NCBI GenBank assembly: GCA_964468125.1
Contig: CAYXVF010000049.1
Span: 1 to 43,930, forward strand
From: CAYXVF01 sp964468125
GTDB taxonomy: Bacteria > Myxococcota > XYA12-FULL-58-9 > CAYXVF01
DNA length: 43,930 bases
Direction of reading: 5' to 3'
The notes under the pieces are model-generated. The model searched no databases and was not told where the DNA came from. It worked only from the letters and a program-made list of their open reading frames with translations. This document shows positions 7,889-15,298 of the stretch, piece after piece. How positions within the stretch are numbered: the first letter of the stretch is position 1; every line of letters starts with the position of its first letter. The position numbers and the translations under genes were made by a program.

Positions 7889-9328
7889 ATGAGCACCTTC
7901 CTTTTCGTTCTGATCTTCGTCGTCTTGGTGCTGGGGACTTTGGTCAGCGCCGAGCTACTGTTGCGCAAGCTCGACGTACCTTTCGAAATCGCCCGAAAGA
8001 GCTTCCACCTTTTGGCGGGGACCGTCGGCATCATCATGACGGTGCAGGCGCCGTCCGCGACGCCTCTCGTGATCACCGGCGCACTCTTCGCCGTCACGCT
8101 GCCGGTGAGCATCTTCCTCGGACTCTTCAAGATTCAGTCGCGCGAGCGTGGCTTTGGTACCGTCGCCTTTGCGGTGGGCTACACGGTGATCGCGTGGCTC
8201 TACTTCGATCAGCCGGTCGTGATGATCAGCGCGATGGTGGTGTTGACCTATGGCGATGGGCTCGCCGCGTTGGTGGGGACGACACTCGGACGCCACAGCT
8301 TTGGCCTCGGTCGTACCACCAAGACTTTCGAGGGCACGGTCACTTTCACCTTCGTCTCGTGGATCGGCGTGGCGCTGACGCTCGTGATCTACGACGTCGC
8401 CTCGCCCATGCGCGCTCTCGGCATGGGGCTTCTCTTGGCCGTTTTGTGTGGTGTCGTCGAGGCGGTGAGCTCGAGCGATTTCGACAACGGGGTTCTCCCG
8501 ATCTACGCCGCGATCATGCTTCACACCATGCTACTGCCGCGCGGTTTTCCAGCCGTGGCCGTAGGCTTTGCTCTGGCTCTCCTGATCGTGGGAGCGGCGT
8601 TGTGGCGCCACTGGGTGACGATTCAAGGGGGGGTAGTCGCGGCGCTCATCGTGGTGACTTTGTTTGGCATTGGCGAATTTCGTTGGCTTGCGCCCGTGGT
8701 GTATTTGCTCGCGAGCTCGAGTCTCGTGTCGAGCTTTGTTCGCTCACGCTACGTCAATCCCTTCAGCGCGAGCGAAGGCGCGCGCGGGCTCGAGCAGATC
8801 GCGGCGAAGGGGCTACCCAGCATGATCTGTGGCCTGGTCTTTGCGGCGACATCCGATCCGGTCTGGTACTTCGTGATGTTGGCGATCGTGGCCACGGCGA
8901 GCGCTGACACCTTCGCATCGGCGATCGGCGGGCTCGACCCACGCGAGAGGGTGCCGGCGTTGCCGTACTTCACCCTCGTCCCAAAGGGTATGTCCGGTGG
9001 TGTGAGTGCCTATGGCACGCTCGCGGGATTCCTCGCGACAGTGGTCGTGGGCAGCATGAGCGCGATCTACGGGGGTGGGGTGGTGGAGATGGCCGTCGTG
9101 GTTGTTACGGGTTTTCTCGGTGCGAACATCGACAGCGTGCTCGGAACCACCGCTCAGGCGCTCTACCGGTGCGCCGCCTGCGGGCGGGTTACCGAAGCGC
9201 GCGTTCACTGCCGACGCCCCACGGTCCTGAGCAAGGGCTACGTTTGGGTGAACAACGAGATGGTCAACCTGCTGAGTGGTGTGAGCGCAGGGCTCATCGC
9301 CTGGGGAGTCTTCTCCGTGATGCGCTAG
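7889..9328 (+). CDS. Fused dolichol/phytol-kinase-like and DUF92 (VTE6-like) membrane protein
   Basis: A 479-residue polytopic membrane protein made of two families normally encoded separately. Residues 1 to about 225 resemble phytol/dolichol kinases (VTE5/Sec59): RKxxH at 36-40, the nucleotide-binding stretch YGDGLAALVG at 121-130 followed by TKTFEGT, and a late DFDNGVLP at 197-204. Residues about 240-479 match DUF92/TMEM19, the family of plant VTE6 phytyl-phosphate kinase: ASADTFASAIG at 337-347, VPKGMSGGVSAYGT at 364-377, GANIDSVLGTTAQ at 411-423, and a metal-ligand-like CxxC...HC (C428, C431, H440, C441). Known activities of the two families would act in sequence, alcohol to monophosphate to diphosphate. 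The host is not visibly photosynthetic, so the substrate may be another isoprenoid alcohol. The reductase immediately upstream may be functionally linked. Confidence 0.85.
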   Translation: MSTFLFVLIFVVLVLGTLVSAELLLRKLDVPFEIARKSFHLLAGTVGIIMTVQAPSATPLVITGALFAVTLPVSIFLGLFKIQSRERGFGTVAFAVGYTVIAWLYFDQPVVMISAMVVLTYGDGLAALVGTTLGRHSFGLGRTTKTFEGTVTFTFVSWIGVALTLVIYDVASPMRALGMGLLLAVLCGVVEAVSSSDFDNGVLPIYAAIMLHTMLLPRGFPAVAVGFALALLIVGAALWRHWVTIQGGVVAALIVVTLFGIGEFRWLAPVVYLLASSSLVSSFVRSRYVNPFSASEGARGLEQIAAKGLPSMICGLVFAATSDPVWYFVMLAIVATASADTFASAIGGLDPRERVPALPYFTLVPKGMSGGVSAYGTLAGFLATVVVGSMSAIYGGGVVEMAVVVVTGFLGANIDSVLGTTAQALYRCAACGRVTEARVHCRRPTVLSKGYVWVNNEMVNLLSGVSAGLIAWGVFSVMR

Positions 9329-9387
9329 GGGGCGCAACGCTTTCTCGTCCAGGTGCGGTGCCCCTGCGGTCAGTTCGTCAATCGGCC

Positions 9388-10632
9388 TCAGATGCCGATG
9401 TCGCGTCGAAAGTGCATGCCGTTGAAGCGGAGCATCTTCACGCCTTCGTAGGCGCTCGCTCTCGCTCGGTCGATGCTCTCGCCGCGCGCGACTACGGCCG
9501 CAACGCGGCCGCCGTTCGTGACGAGCTCGCCTTCGCGCAGTTTGATCCCGGCTTGGTCGAGCCAACGGTCCTCGTGCTCGAGCCCTGCGTCCATCTCGAT
9601 GACGTCGCCTTTGCGGGGCGACTGCGGGTAACCGTCCGCGGTCATCACCACCGCAACCACCGCTCGTGAATCCCAGTCGAGGGAGTGTCCTGCTAAATTG
9701 TGCGTGGCCACTCTATGGCAAAGATCGAGGAAGGCGCCTGGCTTCAGACGCGGCAGGATCGCCTGCGCCTCCGGGTCACCGAGCCGCACGTTGAACTCAA
9801 CGAGCTTAGGGCCATCGTCCGTCAACATCACCCCTACGTAGAGGAAACCAATGAACGGAGTGCCGCGCCCTTCGAGGGCGAGGAGGGTGGGGCTCACGAT
9901 TTCATCCCGCACCCGGGCCCGAATGTCATCGTTGAGCTCCGGATTGGGGCTCACAGCGCCCATCCCTCCGGTGTTCGGCCCATGCTGGCCATCAAACAGG
10001 CGCTTGTGGTCCCGCGCGTTTGGAAGCTCGACGAAATCGGCCCCGCAGCAGGCAAAAAAGAGCGATGCCTCCGTGCCGCTGAGGCGCTCCTCGAGCACCA
10101 CTCGGCTGCCCGCTTCACCCATGCTGCCGCCGAGGAGCGCTTCCGTGTCGCGACGGACACCCTCCAGGTCCTCGGGGAGCGAGACTCCCTTCCCCGCGGC
10201 CAGGCCGTCCGCCTTGACGACCGGCAGACCGTGAAGCTGCTTCATGGCCGCGTCGATCTCGTGAACCGTCCCCACCGAGACGAAGCGTGGCTGGGGAAGG
10301 CCGATTTCTTCGCCGAGGGTGCGGGTGAAGAGCTTCGAGCCCTCGAGCTCCGCGGGCCTCTGATCCGGACCGCAGCAGGGAATGGCCGCAGCACGAAGGC
10401 TATCGCCGAGGCCTGCGACGAGGGGCGCTTCCGGCCCCACCACCACGAGCTCCACGCCTTGGTCCTGACAGAACCGTACGAGCTCATCGTGTGACGGGAA
10501 GCTCTCGACGTTGCGAGCGATCGAAGCCGTGCCCGGATTCCCTGGCGAAACCAACACTTCGGCGTCGCCGGTGCACAGGGCACGGGCCATGGCGTGCTCG
10601 CGGCCGCCGCTGCCGATCAGCAATACCTTCAT
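9388..10632 (-). CDS. purD: Phosphoribosylamine-glycine ligase (GAR synthetase)
   Basis: A 414-residue ATP-grasp ligase that makes glycinamide ribonucleotide from phosphoribosylamine, glycine and ATP, the second step of IMP synthesis. It starts MKVLLIGSGGREHA, the typical N-domain signature, with GPEAPLVAGL following. The ATP-grasp core ends in the metal-binding FNVRLGDPEAQ motif. It is a single-domain protein, not fused to PurM or PurN. The start at 10632 has a good GAGGGG ribosome site. It is the last gene of the purC-S-Q-L-F-M-N-H-D operon, 15 bases after purH. It converges with the plus-strand kinase-fusion gene, and the 59 bases between the two stops show no clear terminator. Confidence 0.97.
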   Translation of the reverse strand: MKVLLIGSGGREHAMARALCTGDAEVLVSPGNPGTASIARNVESFPSHDELVRFCQDQGVELVVVGPEAPLVAGLGDSLRAAAIPCCGPDQRPAELEGSKLFTRTLGEEIGLPQPRFVSVGTVHEIDAAMKQLHGLPVVKADGLAAGKGVSLPEDLEGVRRDTEALLGGSMGEAGSRVVLEERLSGTEASLFFACCGADFVELPNARDHKRLFDGQHGPNTGGMGAVSPNPELNDDIRARVRDEIVSPTLLALEGRGTPFIGFLYVGVMLTDDGPKLVEFNVRLGDPEAQAILPRLKPGAFLDLCHRVATHNLAGHSLDWDSRAVVAVVMTADGYPQSPRKGDVIEMDAGLEHEDRWLDQAGIKLREGELVTNGGRVAAVVARGESIDRARASAYEGVKMLRFNGMHFRRDIGI

Positions 10633-10647
10633 CGGGCCCCTCGACGC

Positions 10648-12210
10648 TCAGTGACGGAAATGACGACGTCCGGTGAAGACCATGGCGATGCCGTGCGCAT
10701 TGCACGCGGCGATCACTTCCTCGTCGCGTTTTGAGCCGCCCGGTTGGGCGACGCCAACGATTCCTGCTTTTGCTGCGAGCTCGATCGAGTCCGGAAACGG
10801 AAAGAACGCATCGGAGCCGAGGAACGCACCCTGTGCATTCTTCGCCTTCGCGATCGCTTGGTTCACCGCGTCCACCCGGCTCATGAACCCCGCCCCCGCA
10901 CCGAGCATCATCCGTCCACGCGTCACTGCGATGGAGTTGCTCTTCAGTGTCATCGTGGCGCGCATGGCAAAGGCGAGCTCCTCGAGCCATCCGTCCCCGA
11001 GCACCTTCTCCGTAACCACATCCCAGCTCGTCGGGTCGCTCAGACCGGGGTCCGTCTGTTGGACGAGCAGCCCACCGCCGATTCGGTGCGCGCTCCAGGC
11101 GGGCGCGGGATCACCCGCCGGCACCTGGACCAAACGGAGGTTCTCGCGCTTGGCGAAGACCTCCAGTGCCTCCGCACTGAAGCTCGGCGCTACGATGCAC
11201 TCGACGAAGAGCTTGCTCTCGCGAATGGCTTCGGCGGCCTCTTTGCCGAGCTCGCTGTTGAAGCCAATGATGCCGCCAAAGGCGCTCACCGGATCGCCCT
11301 CGAGCGCGCGCTGGAACGCAAGCGCCTGGCTTTCCGCCTCGGCAAGACCGCAGGGATTCGTGTGTTTGACGATTGCACAGCCAGGGCTGCTCAGGAGATA
11401 GGCCGAGCGGTACGCACCGTCCATATCCAGGAGGTTGTTGTAGGAGAGCGGCTTGCCGGCGAAAAGCTCGCCATGCGCTACGCCATTGCGCTCGCCGGCG
11501 ACGAGGTAGAGTGCACCCTGCTGGTGGGGGTTTTCACCGTAACGCAGCACGCTGTGGCGCGAGGCAGCACCGATGGATTTAGGCAGGGCGTTTTCGTCGT
11601 CGCTCTCTTGCGATTCATAGTAGCTCGCGATCAGCTCATCGTACTCTGCAACGTGCCGGAAAGCCTTGGTCGCCAGGGTGCGACGCATGGCGACGGACAC
11701 GGCACGGTCCGCCTTGACCATCGAGACGAGCTCATCGTAATCGGCGGGGTCCACGACAATCGCCACACCGCCATCGGCGTTCTTTGCGGCCGCACGCACG
11801 AGCGTAGGCCCGCCGATGTCGATGTTCTCGACCATCACGTCGCGCTCGGCCCCTCGTTCCAGGACCTTCTGGAACGGGTAGAGGTTGCACACGACCAAGT
11901 CGATCGTCTGATACCCCTCTCTTTCCATCTCTTCGAGGTGGGAGGGCTTGCGGCGATCCGCGAGAATACCCGCGTGTACCCGCGGGTGAAGCGTCTTGAC
12001 GCGGCCTTCTAGCACCTCGTTCGCGCCGGTAAACTCAGTGACGCTCTTCACCGGGATGCCCGCCTCCTTCACGGCGCGGCCGGTGCCGCCGGAAGCGATG
12101 AGCTCCACCCCCGCTTCGTGAAGCTCGCGGGCGAGGTCGATGAGGCCGTCCTTGTTCGAGACGGACAGCAGGGCGCGGGCAACGGAGCCCGGGGCGGGGG
12201 TCAGAGACAT
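10648..12210 (-). CDS. purH: Bifunctional AICAR formyltransferase/IMP cyclohydrolase
   Basis: A 520-residue enzyme catalysing the last two steps to IMP. The N-terminal MGS-like cyclohydrolase domain (about residues 8-150) shows ALLSVSNKDG, LIASGGTG and EGRVKTLHPRVHAGIL. The C-terminal transformylase domain has the catalytic Lys-His of VKHTNPCG and the SAFGGIIGFN segment, and the protein ends TGRRHFRH like most PurH. Length is normal for the family. It lies 7 bases after purN and 15 before purD, inside the purine operon. A 422-codon frame on the opposite strand is a codon-usage shadow. Confidence 0.97.
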   Translation of the reverse strand: MSLTPAPGSVARALLSVSNKDGLIDLARELHEAGVELIASGGTGRAVKEAGIPVKSVTEFTGANEVLEGRVKTLHPRVHAGILADRRKPSHLEEMEREGYQTIDLVVCNLYPFQKVLERGAERDVMVENIDIGGPTLVRAAAKNADGGVAIVVDPADYDELVSMVKADRAVSVAMRRTLATKAFRHVAEYDELIASYYESQESDDENALPKSIGAASRHSVLRYGENPHQQGALYLVAGERNGVAHGELFAGKPLSYNNLLDMDGAYRSAYLLSSPGCAIVKHTNPCGLAEAESQALAFQRALEGDPVSAFGGIIGFNSELGKEAAEAIRESKLFVECIVAPSFSAEALEVFAKRENLRLVQVPAGDPAPAWSAHRIGGGLLVQQTDPGLSDPTSWDVVTEKVLGDGWLEELAFAMRATMTLKSNSIAVTRGRMMLGAGAGFMSRVDAVNQAIAKAKNAQGAFLGSDAFFPFPDSIELAAKAGIVGVAQPGGSKRDEEVIAACNAHGIAMVFTGRRHFRH

Positions 12211-12217
12211 CTTCTTC

Positions 12218-12826
12218 TCACTCCTCGGTCTTGGCGCCGGCGCGCCGGGTTCGTTCGAGAAAGAGCCGCACCGCTCGGGGATAGATCACGTGCTCCACCT
12301 CTTCGAGAATGCGTTTTGCCAGTCCGTTGGGCCCCTCGTCCCCGCGTACGTCGAGGGAGCCTTGCAGCAGGACTGGACCAGTGTCGACGCCGTCATCGAC
12401 GTAGTGGACTGTCGCACCGGCGACGGAGACGCCCGCTTCCCACTGGCGCTCGGGTGCCCGTAGGCCTGGGAATTCGGGGAGAAGGGAGGGGTGAATGTTC
12501 AGGATCTGCCCCCGCCAGCCGCGCAAAAAGGTGCGGCTCAGCACCCGCATGTAGCCCGCGAGCAGGAGGTGGTCCACCCGACGCTCGCCGAGCGCTTCCA
12601 AGAGCTCGAGTTCGTGATCGTGGCGTTCCTTGCCTTTGCTCTCCACCAAAACCGCTTCCACGCCGTGGCTCTTCGCCTTTTCGAGCACCGGCGCGTCGGC
12701 TTTGTTCGAGATCACGAGCGCGAGCTCCGCATTTGGCATCTTCTGCTCGGCGAACGCGCGCATCAATGCCTCCGCGTTGCTGCCGCGTCCCGAAGCGATA
12801 ATCGCGAATCGGGTGAGTTCACTCAT
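12218..12826 (-). CDS. purN: Phosphoribosylglycinamide formyltransferase
   Basis: A 202-residue GAR transformylase using 10-formyltetrahydrofolate. Visible motifs are IIASGRGSNAEAL for phosphate binding and ILNIHPSLLP with the catalytic Asn and His. The HYVDDGVDTGPVLLQ segment carries the catalytic Asp. I place the start at the ATG at 12826: it lies one base after the purM stop and has GGGGAA about 7 bases upstream. An in-frame ATG at 12841 would overlap purM and add only five residues. It is operon member seven. The folate-dependent PurN form, not the formate-using PurT, is what is seen here. Confidence 0.95.
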   Translation of the reverse strand: MSELTRFAIIASGRGSNAEALMRAFAEQKMPNAELALVISNKADAPVLEKAKSHGVEAVLVESKGKERHDHELELLEALGERRVDHLLLAGYMRVLSRTFLRGWRGQILNIHPSLLPEFPGLRAPERQWEAGVSVAGATVHYVDDGVDTGPVLLQGSLDVRGDEGPNGLAKRILEEVEHVIYPRAVRLFLERTRRAGAKTEE

Positions 12827-12827
12827 G

Positions 12828-13886
12828 CTATTCCCCATCACTCGACGTGTAACCGAGCTCGACGCCTCGGGTGCCTCGCACCACTTCGCCCACTTCGAGC
12901 CACTGGGACGACAGTTGGTCCCGCTGCGCCTCGAGTTCCTCCGCGGACACCACCGCGAGGTACCCGAGCCCCATATTGAAGGTTCGCGCGAGCTCCGCGC
13001 GTTCGACGCTACCGGCTTCGCCTATGAGATCGAAGATCGGGTGGACCGTGTAGCGCTCCGGATCGAGCACCAAACGGCATCCCTCGGGTACGAGCTTGGA
13101 TCCACGTCCGATGAGCCCGCCGCCAGTGACGTGTGCCCCCGCCTTGACCGGAATGCGTGACATCAAGTCGAGGACCGGATTGACGTAGAGGCGGGTCGGC
13201 TCGAGCAGCTCCTCGCCAACCGTTCGTCCCAAGCTCTCCACGCGCTCGTCGATCTTCAGGCCCCCGCGCTCAAAGAGTGCCTTTCGCGCCAGTGACAGTC
13301 CGTTCGAGTGCACGCCACTAGAGGGCAGCGCCAGGACTTTGTCACCGGGCTTGATGCCGCCTTTTGGCATTTTGTCTTCGTCGACCAGTCCAACCGTAAA
13401 GCCCGCGAGGTCGAACTCGCCGGCACCGTAAACACCGGGCATCTCCGCTGTTTCGCCGCCCAGGAGGGCGCAGCCGGTTTCTGTGCACGCCTTCGCAGTG
13501 CCGCGAATTACCGCCTCGAGCGCATCGGGGTTCATCGCGCCGGTCGCGATGTAGTCGAGGAAGAACAGCGGCTTGGCACCGGAGGGGAGCAGGTCATTGA
13601 CGTTCATCGCTACGAGGTCCTGGCCGAGGCCCTCGTAAGAACCCGCTTCGCGGGCGACGATGAGCTTCGTGCCGACCCCATCGCAGGCGGCGGCGAGAAT
13701 CGGGCGTTTCATCCCGTCGAGGTTCGGGCGGAAAAGGCCAGCGTAGGCGCCTGGGTCGCGGACCACGCCGGTGTTGTGGGTTGAGCGAGTCAGCCAAGAG
13801 ATCCGCGCGATGAACGCGTCCGCGGCGGCGATATCCACACCCGCCTCTTTGTAGGTTAGGCCCTTGTCGTTCTTCTCGTCGCTCAC
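12828..13886 (-). CDS. purM: Phosphoribosylformylglycinamidine cyclo-ligase (AIR synthetase)
   Basis: A 352-residue enzyme that closes the imidazole ring of FGAM with ATP to give AIR. It starts with the family pattern LTYKEAGVDIAAADAFI, has the ATP-binding ACDGVGTKLIVA and NDLLPSGAKPLFFLDY, the GCALLGGETAEMPG segment, and the late GAHVTGGGLIGRGSKLVP. The GTG start at 13886 has a GGGGGA ribosome site. It is 22 bases downstream of purF and abuts purN. Length is normal and no fusion is present. Confidence 0.97.
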   Translation of the reverse strand: MSDEKNDKGLTYKEAGVDIAAADAFIARISWLTRSTHNTGVVRDPGAYAGLFRPNLDGMKRPILAAACDGVGTKLIVAREAGSYEGLGQDLVAMNVNDLLPSGAKPLFFLDYIATGAMNPDALEAVIRGTAKACTETGCALLGGETAEMPGVYGAGEFDLAGFTVGLVDEDKMPKGGIKPGDKVLALPSSGVHSNGLSLARKALFERGGLKIDERVESLGRTVGEELLEPTRLYVNPVLDLMSRIPVKAGAHVTGGGLIGRGSKLVPEGCRLVLDPERYTVHPIFDLIGEAGSVERAELARTFNMGLGYLAVVSAEELEAQRDQLSSQWLEVGEVVRGTRGVELGYTSSDGE

Positions 13887-13908
13887 GGTCCCCCCTGATC
13901 CGGCGCAC

Positions 13909-15285
13909 TCACACCGGATAATTGCCGGTCATGCACCCAAAGCAGTACTGGTCGCCACCGACTGCGCTCTTCAGTCCATCCACCGTGAGGTAGCGGAGGC
14001 TGTCGGCGCCGATCGCCTCGCGAATACCCTCTACGGTTTCGTACTGATTGATCGCGAGCTCTTCGCGGCTCGGGGTGTCGATTCCGAGATAACACGGCCA
14101 GGCGAGGGGCGGTGAAGCGATCCGCATCCACACCTCTTTGGCGCCGGCGTCGCGCACCATTTGTACGATGAGCCGTGAGGTGTTGCCTCGAACGATCGAG
14201 TCATCGATCAACGCCACGCGCTTGCCCTCGACCACGTGCCGGATCGCCGAGAGCTTGAGGTTGATGCTGTGCGAGCGTGAGTCCTGATCCGGGAGAATGA
14301 ACGTGCGGCCGATGTAGTGGCTGCGAATGATGCCCTGCTCCAGGGGAATGCGGCTGCGCTTGGCGTAGCCGATTCCCGCAGGAAAACCCGAGTCCGGCAC
14401 CGGGACGACCACATCAGGAACGATCCCGTCGCGCACGTCTTGCGCCGCGAGCTCTTCCCCCATGCGAACGCGGGAGAGGTGGACCGAGCGTCCAAACACG
14501 TCTGAGTTCGGACGGGAAAAATAGACGAGCTCAAACACGCAAGGCGCCGGGCGAACCTCTTCGAACAGACGCGAGCTCTTCACCCCGTCTGGGCCGATCT
14601 CGACGAGCTCACCGCACTCGATCTCCCGAACGAACTCAGCGTTGATCGCGAGCAGGGCGCAGGTTTCACTCGCGAGGACCCAACCGCCATTCGGGAGTTT
14701 GCCGAGCACGAGCGGGCGGATTCCGTTCGGATCGCGAGCGCCGAAGAGCCGTTCGTTGACCAACATGGTCAGGGAGTAAGCTCCTTTTGCTTTCTTGAAG
14801 GCGGCACGGAGTGCGTCCTCGAAAGTGGCCGCATGGGAGCGCGCGAGCAGGTGCACGATCAGCTCCGTATCCATCGTCGTTGACAGGAGCGCGCCGTCGT
14901 CCTCCAACTCCTTTGTCAGCGCATCCTGGTTCTTCAGGTTGCCGTTGTGCGCGATCGCAAATCGGCCATAGGGGGTGCCGGCGAGGAAGGGTTGAATGTT
15001 CTCGCTCCGGTCGACGGTCACCGTGGAGTAACGATTGTGTCCAATCGCCGCGTGACCCTCGAGCTTTTGCACCTGATACGTCGGCAGGCTCTCGGCGACG
15101 AGACCGCGCCCTTTGAGGTGGGAGATCTCACTTCCGTTCCAAACGGCGATGCCGCTCGCCTCCTGCCCACGATGTTGCAGCGCAAAGAGCGCCCGGTGCA
15201 CCAGCTCGGCCGCAGGACCGTCGGGGCGATAGACCGCCACCACACCGCAGTCTTCACCGATTTTTCGGAATGGGAGCTCGACCAT
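13909..15285 (-). CDS. purF: Amidophosphoribosyltransferase, Fe-S type with propeptide
   Basis: A 458-residue enzyme for the committed step of purine synthesis: PRPP plus glutamine to phosphoribosylamine. The Ntn-type glutaminase nucleophile is Cys13, so a 12-residue leader must be removed to expose it, as in Bacillus PurF. The PRPP loop VALIDDSIVRGNTS is at residues 357-370. Four Cys at 249, 398, 448 and 451 fall where the Bacillus enzyme binds its 4Fe-4S cluster (CYLGID and CFGCMTG contexts). This is therefore the oxygen-sensitive Fe-S class and not the cluster-free E. coli type. It is operon member five, 13 bases after purL. Feedback inhibition by purine nucleotides is expected from the family, not shown here. 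Confidence 0.97.
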   Translation of the reverse strand: MVELPFRKIGEDCGVVAVYRPDGPAAELVHRALFALQHRGQEASGIAVWNGSEISHLKGRGLVAESLPTYQVQKLEGHAAIGHNRYSTVTVDRSENIQPFLAGTPYGRFAIAHNGNLKNQDALTKELEDDGALLSTTMDTELIVHLLARSHAATFEDALRAAFKKAKGAYSLTMLVNERLFGARDPNGIRPLVLGKLPNGGWVLASETCALLAINAEFVREIECGELVEIGPDGVKSSRLFEEVRPAPCVFELVYFSRPNSDVFGRSVHLSRVRMGEELAAQDVRDGIVPDVVVPVPDSGFPAGIGYAKRSRIPLEQGIIRSHYIGRTFILPDQDSRSHSINLKLSAIRHVVEGKRVALIDDSIVRGNTSRLIVQMVRDAGAKEVWMRIASPPLAWPCYLGIDTPSREELAINQYETVEGIREAIGADSLRYLTVDGLKSAVGGDQYCFGCMTGNYPV

Positions 15286-15298
15286 GACTGTCCAACCT

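Noticed and set aside
10744..12012. A 422-codon plus-strand frame opposite purH
   Set aside because: No motif or family pattern; purH on the other strand is intact and full length.
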